Positions 1 to 11,099 of a DNA stretch of 64,000 bases are shown here, one piece after another. The DNA lies in contig NC_087062.1 of the NCBI RefSeq assembly GCF_963678635.1, positions 72,385,345 through 72,449,344 on the forward strand. The letters run 5' to 3'. The DNA is from Symsagittifera roscoffensis. Taxonomy: Eukaryota; Xenacoelomorpha; Acoela; Convolutidae. The translations under genes and the position numbers were made by a program. The notes below the pieces were generated by a model. The model ran no database searches. It worked only from the letters and a program-made list of their open reading frames with translations, and was not told where the DNA came from. Each line of letters begins with the position of its first letter. Positions within the stretch are counted from its first letter, which is position 1.

Positions 1-61
1 AGTCGGAACAAAAGTGTTTCGATGTCTGATTTTGCTAAACGCGTAGCTTGTATAGTGAGCT
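1..61 (+). repeat. Fragment matching the first 60 bases of repeat R
   Basis: The first 61 bases repeat the opening of R (see 995 and 7295), starting at AGTCGGAACA and diverging after TAGTGAGCT. The same AGTCGGAACA ends the palindrome-ended repeat family, so another copy of that family probably lies just left of the window. The following bases to about 487 show no gene or repeat that I recognise. Confidence 0.8.
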
Positions 62-487
62 TGTACATAAGCGTGCTACTTTCGTCGAGTTCTTTTTAAT
101 TAATTTCTAATCGAAGTTTAGCGTTGGTACACCACACCAACAGTTGAGTAATCAGCCAAAAGTACGACTTGTTAACCCAGCATGAAACTATTTTCAGCGC
201 GATATTAGTCAGGTCATTACGGCCTTCCAGCCGGTTGGTGTGACGCTCGCAGCAAACTCGCTGAGTCTAACAGCTACTGACAAGCTCCGAACAAATTTTC
301 TCTATAATTCACAAACAGTGTTATTTCGAGAGCTCTTCAGGAACTCTTGTCGCATTTGACAACTTTGAGATGATCTTTTAGACCTACAAACTCAAACATG
401 CCGTTGATTCTTTTATAAAGTTAAACTCTTATTGGTATCAAGACAAAAAGACGTGACAAAATTCGTGAATTTTCAAAAATAAGACAA

Positions 488-1008
488 ACAAGACTGCTCG
501 TATCAGGGCGAAGCCCTGAATGTTCCGACTGCCTTTTAAGGTTTATGGAGCAATAATAACCTTAAAAAATTCAATGAATTAAAACAAAATGAAAAAAAAG
601 TTTCTAAAATTTGAAATTTTTTATAAAAATCATCCCCCCCATAAAGTACAAAAGGATAAATTTCGCTCCTTGTAACAAACCAATTATGGCGAATAAGCTT
701 CTTTTTTACCAATTTGGAACGATTACTAAGACGGATTAAGTCTCCGCTTACGCGTTAATAGCGCGAAATATATCGCGCGTTAATTGTCCCAAATTGGCCA
801 AAAACGACAATCTTCAAAACCCCATAACTTTACGAAAAATGATCACAGGTGAAATATCTTCAAATGTAAGCTCAAGACAACAATACCTTTCGAACATTAT
901 AAAAAAATTCCGTCCAAAAACGGCTAGTTAAAATGTTAAAGTTTATTTGAAGAAAAAAACCCACCCGAGCACAAATGTTCCGTTACTTTCGTATGGAAAG
1001 TCGGAACA
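488..1008 (+). mobile_element. Palindrome-ended non-autonomous element, copy a
   Basis: About 520 bp, non-coding. The left end carries a hairpin (CAGGGC-GAA-GCCCTG) followed by TGTTCCGAC. The right end carries the near-palindrome ACTTTCGTATGGAAAGT followed by GTCGGAACA, the inverse of TGTTCCGAC. Other copies lie at 34288 (diverged), 41323 (partial, minus), 43200 (minus) and 43843 (plus). It has no ORF, so it is MITE-like. I could not define a target duplication, and the superfamily is not assigned. Confidence 0.7.
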
Positions 1009-2703
1009 AAAGTGTTTCGATGTCTGATTTTGCTAAACGCGTAGCTTGTATAGTGAGCTAATTCAGTTCACAACTAATTCCAAGCTCAGTTACAACAGAG
1101 TGTTTGAATCAGTTTTAACGTTATTAGACGCATAGCTTCAGAACTGGTCGTTGGGACATTGCGTTTGAGAATTTTTCAAAGAAGTTTCAAAAAGTAGCCA
1201 AATTTTCTACAAAAGGGTATGAAGTCACAAGGGCCTAAGTTTCTTGATGTCATTAGTCTCGTTGCTGATCACACATTTGAATGACTAGTCAAATAAACTG
1301 TCTAATGAGGACCCGTCGATTTTTCAGTAGCCGAATTGTCCACTCAAGATCATTGTTCGTTCTCATTCAAAACACATCGACAAGCTTTTGATTATTTTTT
1401 AATAAAAAAAGGATAGAAAAACTAATTTTTTGAATATTTTGTTAAGTCTGTTTCTGATTTTGATCTTGTAACTTCACTGCCCACACAAGCTTGACTTCAA
1501 ACTTTATGCGATGTAAATTTTTTTTAGTTTTCATAGTTTCATACAATACATAGATTATAAGAAATTGAGCAATGAATATTTTTCATAGTTGGAACCACGG
1601 TTACGCTCCGAGGATCATAGATTACATTAACTCGAATACATGGAAAAAAATCCCGAATTCAAAAATCTGTAGGAATTTTTCGTGAATTATTGGCTTGACA
1701 TAACAAAGATAACCGGGTACTGCGCAAGTACCACAGACTTGTTTTTTTTGTACCGACTTGATTTGTCTGAAAAATCTGGCCGTTTTCGGCAAAGTTAGTT
1801 CTGAATAATTGAAAAACTTTTATTTTCGTTGTAATTTAGTCTGTTATGAGTTTTGAGATTACATTCGAAAACAATGAACTAGCTAGGTCATTCAAGCTCG
1901 AAATTTTGTCGTTTCTTGAGTTAACCGACGCTTTGTTTTCGCTCTGATTAATTGACCGCCTTTCTTTTCAAATTTTGATACTTGTTTTGTTGGTATCTTA
2001 AGCTGTGGGCAATTTTAGAAAGAGTATTTTTGGACAAGTATCTTATTGGCTGGGATCTCCTTCTTTGGGATCTGAAGGTGAGGGGTTTTTTGTCATGTAA
2101 CCTTCGAAAACAGAAGAAAACAACAAAAGGGGTTATCGAATGCAAACAGCCGCAGATGGTTGATGTGTTCATAGTACGCAATGCATTGACCGGCTGAAAT
2201 TTTTTATGAGTGTCGAGAAAAACTGAAAAAAGAAAAAAAATCGAAAACGAGAAACTCTGAACTTTTGGTTGGGCGACCATTGCCTGGCGGAAAGCAAGTC
2301 ACCATAGTTGGGGCAATAACTTTGTACGTGAATACAAACAACTATTCTCCGCGCTACGTTTATTGTAAGAAACATCATTTTTTCATTTGAGACAGAAAAA
2401 AGCCGGCCATGGATGCATTGTTTTTAGTTTTTCACACTGCATGTATTTTTGATTTCTGACATGTTGTGAATTTGCTGTTACAAAATCGTTGGAGAATCTG
2501 TCTTATGGTTTCATATAATGAACTATTTTCAACTAGTTATAAACATGCCTCAACATTGAGCTATCTCCCCCCGCGCGAGAATGGTGAGGGGGAGATTGCT
2601 CAATTGATCATAATTTTTATATAACCAAAAATACTCTCTCGCTTTACTCGCTGGAAAATTGACTGATTGGCATAAATTTCAAACCGGTTCTGTATTTTAA
2701 AAG
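995..2703 (+). repeat. Long dispersed repeat R, copy 1 (1.7 kb)
   Basis: This segment reappears at 7295-9004 with a handful of substitutions and one single-base indel, so the two copies are about 99% identical. It begins inside the terminal palindrome of the preceding element (GGAAAGTCGGAAC) and ends TATTTTAAAAG. It has no convincing coding capacity: the 110-codon minus-strand frame is a low-complexity reading frame preserved only because the copies are nearly identical. A strong hairpin lies near its end. It could be a non-autonomous transposon or a segmental duplication. Confidence 0.85.
2555..2604 (+). other. Strong hairpin near the 3' end of R
   Basis: The arms ATTGAGCTATCTCCCCC and GGGGGAGATTGCTCAAT pair with one mismatch around a GC-rich loop. 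The same structure is present in R copy 2 at about 8856-8905. It could be a transposon-end or terminator-like structure; its role is unknown. Confidence 0.6.
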
Positions 2704-2822
2704 CAGAGCGAACTGAGTTAAGCCAAACAGGTTACACAGAGTTTGAATTGAACTATTACGCGCGACAAAAGTGATAGAAAAAAGACAAGAAAAAACAGTT
2801 TTGAAAGTTCATCACAAGGTCT

Positions 2823-3608
2823 TCATAAGATCAAACTGGAATGCCTCTGATTGTGGCAAGTGTCCTTGCAGTCGTGTTGACCCCGTTTCAGTTGACCTTG
2901 AGGGGTTTTGTAGTAGAATTTGGACCCCTCCTTCTCGATGTTGGGGGGCTGCAGGAGCATCTTCAGGATACACTGACGATCTTCGCATCTGCACCAGCCT
3001 GTCTTGTCTCGGTAGAACTCATTCGAGTTGCAGTAACTCACGTGACACGCTTTTACCTGCAATATTATCCTGACAATTTGTATCCTTTTGACCATAAATA
3101 ACAAGATTTTGATGTATAAATAGCAAATACTGCCTCCTTCTCATTGGTAGGGATGAAAATTTTTTTTCAGTTTTTTTGTGAATTAACAACTGGGTCAAAG
3201 AGGAAAAATTTTTAAAAATATTGATGCCAAGTATCAGAAATGCATAACTTTGTCAAACGATTGGTGATTAAAAAATGATCCTAGTTGATCAGTTATTGAT
3301 GCTCCATCAATTGATACCATGGAATTGACTGACCTTATCGTAGCACGCACTGGTCAAGTCGAATACTGAAAATACCCCGTCAAACATGAGGTATCCGAAC
3401 TCGTTCTTAACGACACAGAAGTTTCCCCGCACCCTGTCATCATAGACTCCCGGACACGTGCCCCCGTTGGAGGCATCAGGACGACACTTGCGCCGATAGC
3501 ACTGGATTCCACCTATAGCCGGGTGGGGCTCATATGACTCAGGAGGGTTGAAGAAGTAGTCTCTCAGACTAGGAACAGCCGCGTTCGCCGACCAGTTGAA
3601 AGAAACAT
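2823..3608 (-). CDS. Cysteine-rich protein gene, last two exons
   Basis: This minus-strand gene is split by one 277-nt intron. The upstream exon is 3334-3608: an acceptor TTTTGTTTTCAG lies just above 3608 and a donor AAG|GTCAGT just below 3334. The last exon is 2823-3056 (acceptor ATATTGCAG) and ends in TGA at 2823-2825. The frames join at phase 0. The product segment, about 168 residues, is rich in cysteines (CYRRKC, GTCPG and GNFC in the first exon; KACH, WCRCEDRQC and HDCKDTC in the second), which suggests a secreted or extracellular disulfide-bonded protein. The 5' exons and any signal peptide are not located; the incoming intron is phase 1. I do not recognise the family. Open frames on the plus strand here are antisense shadows. 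Confidence 0.7.
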
Positions 3609-3610
3609 CT

Positions 3611-4679
3611 GAAAACAAAAGTAAAACGATTTGATTACAAAAAAGCGAAATTTCCAAAAATAAATTTCCCTCGACATGAAAGCTTAGCTCTAAGAAAAAA
3701 CAAAAAAAAAACATTTCAAAACTATAAACAAGGTGTAGTGGTTACTCTTTCATTTTATTATTACTCTTTGAACAACAATTTTAGAAATATGTTGAAGGCT
3801 CTTCTGAAATATTTTCTTCTGACCGTTTTCAAAAACCCAGATATTATTAATCCAAAACAATTGACGCGAAATAGACAAAAACTGATGTAGTCGTCGTAGG
3901 ATGTCTAAATTAGACAACTTTTGAGTATAATCACGATTGTGCAACTTTATAATAATAACTTTGTATCAAGACTAAAACTATCATTTTTCTCCTCAAAAGG
4001 GCTTCATAGTGATGATTGCGCCAGATGCTTTTATTGCAGGGGATTTATTTTTCGCTTGCTCAGCGCTTTTTTTGCGAATCAGTTCAATAGATTTTGTAAT
4101 AAAGTCCAACATGGCATAATTGGCAAATGGCATAAAGTTACAAAGCTACCAATTGGCATACAGTTTTTATAGTTTCTGAGTTGCATAAAAAACCCTTTCT
4201 GAAATACGGTACGCATTTTGTGCCAGCAGTACAGCCCGTATTTTTTGCTCAATTACTATTAAAACCCTCAATCTACTTTTCATTCTATTTCTTAAATTCT
4301 CTGTCATCGTTTGTATTTCATTCTTATAACCGTTGCACTACTTCAATTATGGCTCCAAAACCTCACAACAAGCTTTCATAAACAAATGGACGATTTGCTA
4401 TACACTTCTCTTGAGTGCCTTGAACAACACATTAGTAGCAAAACTGCTAGTCTACTGACTTAGAGAATGTGAAAAACTCTTTAACGAACTTTGAAAAACA
4501 CTGGAAGAATTAGAATTAGAAGAATTAGAAGAGTTGTAGGATGATATACTTCATGCCCTCTAGCAGACGTGCAAGATCTTCTTAAGGATGGTTATTCACT
4601 ACAAAGCCGCAAAAACTCGCTGGTGAAGCAAATGCGATGATACTGATCAGAACGCGAGCACAATGGCCTGGCTCTAAAA
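3611..4679. other. Stretch without a recognised gene
   Basis: AT-rich sequence upstream of the cysteine-rich exons and before the BEL/Pao remnant. Short open frames occur, but none has exon signals or a known motif. A small cluster of TGGCA-containing words lies near 4112-4160. Confidence 0.5.
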
Positions 4680-5999
4680 TATCAAAAACTCAAGCTTCCT
4701 AGTATTAAGGTCCCAAAATTGGAATCGTTCTTCCATTCGAACGTCTATTTGTTTATGAACGATTTTTGTATGGGGGTTACAACTAAAGAATCAAGTCATC
4801 CCAAACTACCGGCCAGTAATCGTTGTTTCATGCAAATTTCCACTACAGCTCATAACACTACATATAAATTTCATACGGCAACCATCAGTTTTGATAATAC
4901 AACAACAGTGGGACCAACTACGCTTTTGCCTTGGGCCAATCAATCTGACAAAACTACACTACTCGAGTAAAATGCAAATCGATAAATTATTCGACAATAT
5001 AATCAAAAGGATACACCAGTGTCGATGAGCGACGCAGCGATGACAAGGTGAGGCTATGAAGATCGACCTGGTTCCTATGAGAGTTCAGAGTTATCTAGAA
5101 ACGATCAATATCCAATTAATCCAGCACTACAACAGCAGCAGACTGGTGCTAAAGGCTTCATTATGTAACCTACGAATCGGCGGTGTTCAAAAACCTAAAT
5201 CTAGTCGATCACGATCTCCGCTATACTGATCAGAAAAAGAAAAAGTTGGCATGTCTCCACAATCTCAAACAAATCAAGCTGGCAGATTTTAAGCTTTCAC
5301 AATTCGACAGCAGTCCAATACAATAGAATATTTAGCCTAAGCCATTCTCGACTGCATAAAAAACAAGTTCTAAAAAATGGGCTCGGAAAAATTAACTTAA
5401 TCCAAAAGCTATGGCTTAAGCTTGAAAACAAAGCAAAAAGCTATGGCCTCAATTTTCAATTTTTTTAGTAAGTTTAAAAAACAGACGAATTAGTTTGCCG
5501 ATGTTTCATGATTAATTTCATTGTTGCAGCTTTTACTAGGAAGCTGGAAAACTTTGATTGACTGCACTTAAATGAACCTTAAATTTTCGTCAAGTTTGAT
5601 GCTTTTCTACCTAAACTGGTTGATAACTTCCGGCTAATTAACTGCAAGTCAGGTTTGAACTCGAGTTACTTGACTCAACGTGCTAGTTCTAAATTTCCTA
5701 AAACAGTCTTGTTCAAATGAAAAAATTACTGCATTTATAATAGGGTGGACCAATGTACGCTCAAGGATCTCACAGACTGGCTCAACAAATACTTTAGAGC
5801 TTGCGAGAAATTATGGGTTTTACCGGATGTACCAAGCACTTTTACGGAAAGCAATGATCGGAAAATACCAGTTAAAAAAGATTTCTATGAGGGTCAACAG
5901 CTGAAAAGAACTGACAGAAGACAAACTCATCACTAACTTGGTCACTTCACAGCGCAGTTTTCAAAGCTAACTTCTCAACAAATAATGCGTAAATAACTG

Positions 6000-6130
6000 G
6001 TGAAAGATGAACAATTTTGCTTCAAATGTCTGGCTAACCACAGATCAACTTATTGTACTCCAGCAAAACGCTGCATCAAAAATAACTGTTGGGTAAATAT
6101 CCATCTACTTTACATCAGAACAAAGCCAGA
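6000..6130 (+). pseudogene. BEL/Pao gag zinc-knuckle fragment
   Basis: One frame reads CFKCLANHRSTYC, then AKRCIKNNC. This matches the paired Cys-rich motif at the end of BEL/Pao Gag, where CFxCLxxHRSxxC is followed by a second Cys pair and a histidine block. The fragment lies in a stretch with stops in every frame upstream and downstream, so it is a relic. Confidence 0.6.
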
Positions 6131-7049
6131 CTCAGAAGTGCAACGGTATCAACGTGGAAAACCGATTGAAGGCCATCTAGGACACATCGCGTTTCGACAA
6201 CTCGTTACAAGTTGTACTCAGTGTCGATGCTTTCTGGCATATAGCAGAGAAGGAAAGGCTGAAAGACCCTTTTGGCAGTCGGCATGGATTTCGCAAATTC
6301 TGGTATGTGCGCTAACCAGTCCGCTACATCATAGGTCTTCAGATGAGCATTAAAACTGACCTCTAGCCAATTCCCTCGACATAATGCAAAACGAAGATGC
6401 TCCCTTGAAAAAAAAGCGGAAATGTTTGACAAAAATTGAGTAATCTGGTACACTTCAAAGCATCTTTTGAAAAAAATAAAGTAACTTTTCGAGCCAACAA
6501 ACTACGCAGTTGGTGTTTTTGAAATGAAATTTTTTTTGGAGCTCGCTACTAAACTAAATTGCTTCGAAAGGACAATTTATCGATGTCACACAATTCAAAC
6601 ATTGCAGAAACACAACTTGAATCTCTGCATCGACAACTACAATAGGTAAAAGCCATATTGTAACCCTACGACAAATCATTATCTATTGATTTGATACCCG
6701 TAACTTTTCTACATCTGCCATACTTACAATTTTGGTATCTACCACAACATCCGGTTACAAATCTCCAGAATTCTGGTTGGTGAAGTCGCTCAATGACAAC
6801 TGCACCAAATTTCAAAGCTATTTCTTTCAGGTCGCGTTAAAAGACGGGGACAGGATCTACTAAACAACTAGTTTGGTTCCATATTGGGCTAGAGAGAAAA
6901 CAATAGCAATCGCTGGTGATATAGAAGGCATGTTTTGGGAGATAGGCAAGAAAAGGATAATCATTGAATGCTACGGTTCTTGTGTGCTGTAAAAAAAACA
7001 ATTAGTTAAGCACTAGAATATACGCGACTAGTCCGCTAAGCTAAATTCT

Positions 7050-7294
7050 CGCCCTCAACAGCCATATTTGAACTACGTCAAAGAGCCATTGAAGTCTGCA
7101 GAAAAGAACCCAACATACGGCAATTATTTCATAGCACCGTCTGCATGGATGACCTAGTTCAATCTCATGATCTTCTACGGGAGACTCAACAATCAATTGA
7201 AGCTTCAACGACTGAACTCCATAAAAAGGATTCAATTTAACCAAGTTTCTATTGACACCTGCAGATGTTTTTGATTTCCTCACCGAGCCCACAT
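7050..7294 (+). pseudogene. BEL/Pao reverse transcriptase fragment
   Basis: The frame reads FELRQRAIEVCRKEP, then TVCMDDLVQSHDLL. The CMDD at 7142-7153 is the RT catalytic-loop position (YVDD in most BEL/Pao elements), preceded by the usual LRxxAE-like helix. The frame ends in a stop shortly before R copy 2 begins. The last 200 bases are duplicated at 9005-9204 on the far side of R. Confidence 0.65.
7092..7294 (+). repeat. Target duplication flanking R copy 2, left copy
   Basis: Identical, apart from one base (A to T), to 9002-9204. It is part of the BEL/Pao RT fragment. Because it sits on both sides of R copy 2, it marks the insertion site, with an unusually long duplication of 200-203 bp. 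Confidence 0.85.
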
Positions 7295-9004
7295 GGAAAG
7301 TCGGAACAAAAGTGTTTCGATGTCTGATTTTGCTAAACGCGTAGCTTGTATAGTGAATTAATTCAGTTCACAACTAATTCCAAGCTCAGTTACAACAGAG
7401 TGTTTGAATCAGTTTTAACGTTATTAGACGCATAGCTTCAGAACTGGTCGTTGGGACATTGCGTTTGAGAATTTTTCAAAGAAGTTTCAAAAAGTAGCCA
7501 AATTTTCTACAAAAGGGTATGAAGTCACAAGGGCCTAAGTTTCTTGATGTCATTAGTCTCGTTGCTGATCACACATTTGAATGATTAGTCAAATAAACTG
7601 TCTAATGAGGACCCGTCGATTTTTCAGTAGCCGAATTGTCCACTCAAGATCATTGTTCGTTCTCATTCAAAACACATCGACAAGCTTTTGATTATTTTTT
7701 AATAAAAAAAGGATAGAAAAACTAATTTTTTGAATATTTTGTTAAGTCTGTTTCTGATTTTGATCTTGTAACTTCACTGCCCCCACAAGCTTGACTTCAA
7801 ACTTTATGCGATGTAAATTTTTTTTAGTTTTCATAGTTTCATACAATACATAGATTATAAGAAATTGAGCAATGAATATTTTTCATAGTTGGAACCACGG
7901 TTACGCTCCGAGGATCATAGATTACATTAACTCGAATACATGGAAAAAAAATCCCGAATTCAAAAATCTGTAGGAATTTTTCGTGAATTATTGGCTTGAC
8001 ATAACAAAGATAACCGGGTACTGCGCAAGTACCACAGACTTGTTTTTTTTGTACCGACTTGATTTGTCTGAAAAATCTGGCCGTTTTCGGCAAAGTTAGT
8101 TCTGAATAATTGAAAAACTTTTATTTTCGTTGTAATTTAGTCTGTTATGAGTTTTGAGATTACATTCGAAAACAATGAACTAGCTAGGTCATTCAAGCTC
8201 GAAATTTTGTCGTTTCTTGAGTTAACCGACGCTTTGTTTTCGCTCTGATTAATTGACCGCCTTTCTTTTCAAATTTTGATACTTTTTTTGTTGGTATCTT
8301 AAGCTGTGGGCAATTTTAGAAAGAGTATTTTTGGACAAGTATCTTATTGGCTGGGATCTCCTTCTTTGGGATCTGAAGGTGAGGGGTTTTTTGTCATGTA
8401 ACCTTCGAAAACAGAAGAAAACAACAAAAGGGGTTATCGAATGCAAACAGCCGCAGATGGTTGATATGTTCATAGTACGCAATGCATTGACCGGCTGAAA
8501 TTTTTTATGAGTGTCGAGAAAAACTGAAAAAAGAAAAAAAATCGAAAACGAGAAACTCTGAACTTTTGGTTGGGCGACCATTGCCTGGCGGAAAGCAAGT
8601 CACCATAGTTGGGGCAATAACTTTGTACGTGAATACAAACAACTATTCTCCGCGCTACGTTTATTGTAAGAAACATCATTTTTTCATTTGAGACAGAAAA
8701 AAGCCGGCCATGGATGCATTGTTTTTAGTTTTTCACACTGCATGTATTTTTGATTTCTGACATGTTGTGAATTTGCTGTTACAAAATCGTTGGAGAATCT
8801 GTCTTATGGTTTCATATAATGAACTATTTTCAACTAGTTATAAACATGCCTCAACATTGAGCTATCTCCCCCCGCGCGAGAATGGTGAGGGGGAGATTGC
8901 TCAATTGATCATAATTTTTATATAACCAAAAATACTCTCTCGCTTTACTCGCTGGAAAGTTGGCTGATTGGCATAAATTTCAAACCGGTTCTGTATTTTA
9001 AAAG
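7295..9004 (+). repeat. Long dispersed repeat R, copy 2, inserted in BEL/Pao RT
   Basis: A 1710-bp copy of 995-2703. Here both ends are clear, because the insertion splits the BEL/Pao RT and is bounded by a 200-bp direct duplication. Its start (GGAAAGTCGGAAC) and end (TATTTTAAAAG) define R. It has no terminal inverted repeats and no obvious poly(A) tail. The near-identity of the two copies means the duplication is recent. Confidence 0.85.
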
Positions 9005-9204
9005 TCTGCAGAAAAGAACCCAACATACGGCATTTATTTCATAGCACCGTCTGCATGGATGACCTAGTTCAATCTCATGATCTTCTACGGGAGACTCAAC
9101 AATCAATTGAAGCTTCAACGACTGAACTCCATAAAAAGGATTCAATTTAACCAAGTTTCTATTGACACCTGCAGATGTTTTTGATTTCCTCACCGAGCCC
9201 ACAT
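9002..9204 (+). repeat. Target duplication flanking R copy 2, right copy
   Basis: Right-hand partner of 7092-7294. After position 9204 the BEL/Pao sequence continues into the region that later shows the RNase H-like motif. Confidence 0.85.
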
Positions 9205-9551
9205 AAATAAAAACCACACAAAAAAAAATTTCATCGGGTTTCAACAGTGAACCAGATACTAAGATTGATACACTCATCATTTAACCAGAACGCAAAACAA
9301 ACAACTGCTTAAGCAAAATCAATATCCAAAGTAACGTCTACTGTAGCTAAATTTTTTGTTCCGCTGCTATTGATAGCACCATTTGTCACAAAACACTACT
9401 TCAAAAGCGTGAGGCTGTGGTATAAGAAGATATCAAGAATTTCCTGAAAAAACACATCCCACTCATCCAAAAACGCACAAGACAGTTTAGACAAGATAAC
9501 TTTTTCACCTTTTTCAGGTTAATCGGTCAAATTGGCAAACACAGCTTTTTA

Positions 9552-9617
9552 GAACTACATGGTTTTGCTTACATTTCTCAATGCCCCATAGGAGCTTGCG
9601 TATACATCCAGGAGTCA
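9552..9617 (+). pseudogene. BEL/Pao RNase H-like fragment
   Basis: The frame reads ELHGFAYISQCPIGACVYIQE, close to the BEL/Pao pattern LHGFxDASxxAYGAxVYxR. The catalytic aspartate position is tyrosine here, and frames are broken on both sides, so this is a relic. Confidence 0.55.
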
Positions 9618-10792
9618 AATTAAACCCGAAAAAAGGATTCATATTCGTTCTAGACAGATATTACGACCGTACTTGCTTAGAGTTAAAAACAAAAAAAATT
9701 TCCATTACAATTAGTGAATTACCGTCAATCTCTAACGCCCCAACAGTGCCGATAGAAACCAGATTAGAAGAATCTAGCCATTCACACCACATGATGTATT
9801 CTGCTGAAAAAGTTACTTGTTTGCGATCACCAGCGTTTCGTGTCTATGAGAAACGGACTGGCTTCAAGTACCGCGCTAAAATCCCATGTGGGTCAACTCA
9901 ACTACATCTTAGATTAACACAACCTATTTAAAGTCAACTGTGCAGCTTGACAATTCCATGCTACAGCGAAAGAGGAAAATTACTTGTACGCTATAATGAT
10001 TGATCCATTCATTGAATTTATATTGGTTTTTGAATGGCTTTCTCTAACGCGTGTAGCTGTTCCTATTATAAAAATAAGACTTAAACGGAAACAATTGTTT
10101 ACCCTTGATGATTGAGCGCCAGCAAAATCTTTTCTTTACAACCAAACTCAACGCACTAGCCTTTCGGATACCATTAAACTCCTAGCCGCCGACAAGGCAC
10201 TAGTCAAAAAAGACGGTTTAATACTTTTGTTATCATTCATGGAATGAAGTCTTGCTCGAGGCCGAGGTCGGCTGACAAATTCACCAATTCTTAATGCAAC
10301 GAAACCCTTTTACTTCGTCTTCGTCTGACAATTATTCAAGCTCATGATAAAGGTATGCTCCTATGCACTGATTTCATACGGAACATCTTGTAACAAAGCT
10401 TCATTTTGAACACATGAAAAAAGTTGGAGCAGTTCTTCAGAAAAATTTAAGAACTGTTGAGTGATAAGCAGGGCTCGGAGCACCAAACTAATAATAATAA
10501 TTAACTTTCAGATAATCCAATTTAGTTTGTACCTGCCAGCAAATAAAATATGAGTTGGCCACACAATTTCGACCAAAGTAGTAATTAACTTTCAATATGA
10601 TTCAATTGAAAGACTGTTGAACGCCTCGTCTGCCCCTTTTTTCATCCGAGAAAAGGAAAGACGCGTCGCCCTAAAAAAATGAGTCTTTGTTTTAAGTTCG
10701 GGACGTGAGACAATTTCAAAAGATTTGATTTCAACATTAGTAATAATTGTTGAAGGCGTAATCAAATCGAGTTTCAGGTACTTTACAACCTC

Positions 10793-11085
10793 ATCGATCA
10801 TGAACTAATTACATTTAACCGTTTCCTGGTCGGAAGTTCACTCATCTACGCTTCTGCGACTACGTTCTACAATCAACCAAGCCCAACAAATTAAGCAACA
10901 AATCCTGTAAGCTAACAAAGGGTCGAGTATAAAGCTTCTGGAAACGACTCGGAAGGAGTACGCTCCAACGTTGGTCAAACAAACCAAGTTGAACCAAGCA
11001 GAAGATCTTATAAAAAATGTTGACCTTTTTTGAATCTTAGAGGACTTTGCACCACGAGGCAACTGGTCAATGGCTAAGGTCGTCT
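10793..11085 (+). pseudogene. BEL/Pao integrase C-terminal fragments
   Basis: Three short matches lie in the expected order but in different frames. ITFNRFLVG at about 10805-10833 resembles LTPNHFLxG. FWKRLGRSTLQRW lies at 10934-10975. APRGNWSMAKV at 11050-11082 resembles PRGxWxxxxV. These are typical of the end of BEL/Pao integrase. The 3' LTR was not found. Confidence 0.55.
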
Positions 11086-11099
11086 AATCGAGCATTCAA

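Larger units (their letters stand above)
4680..11090 (+). mobile_element. Decayed BEL/Pao LTR retrotransposon, interrupted by R
   Basis: Recognisable BEL/Pao landmarks lie in the right order on the plus strand, although all frames are broken. A gag-like LPSIKVPKLESF stretch lies at about 4695-4730 and a gag zinc-knuckle region near 6015-6110. An RT segment with CMDD lies at 7050-7294, and an RNase H-like segment (ELHGF...IGACVYIQE) at 9552-9617. The integrase C-terminal region has FWKRLGRSTLQRW at 10934-10975 and APRGNWSMAKV at 11050-11082. R copy 2 sits inside the RT segment. LTRs were not identified. Stops and frameshifts throughout show that it is long dead. Confidence 0.7.

Noticed and set aside
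1948-2280. 110-codon minus-strand frame repeated at 8249-8581
   Set aside because: It is low-complexity and kept only because the two R copies are about 99% identical; there is no motif and no exon signals.
2771-3101. Plus-strand frames over the cysteine-rich exon
   Set aside because: They lie opposite a minus-strand exon with good splice sites and matching phase.
7041-7292. 83-codon minus-strand frame, repeated in part at 8945-9280
   Set aside because: It is antisense to the BEL/Pao RT fragment and its duplicated end.
995-9004. R copies 1 and 2 as the two LTRs of the BEL/Pao remnant
   Set aside because: Copy 2 lies inside the RT segment and is flanked by a duplication of it, so it is a later insertion and not an LTR.
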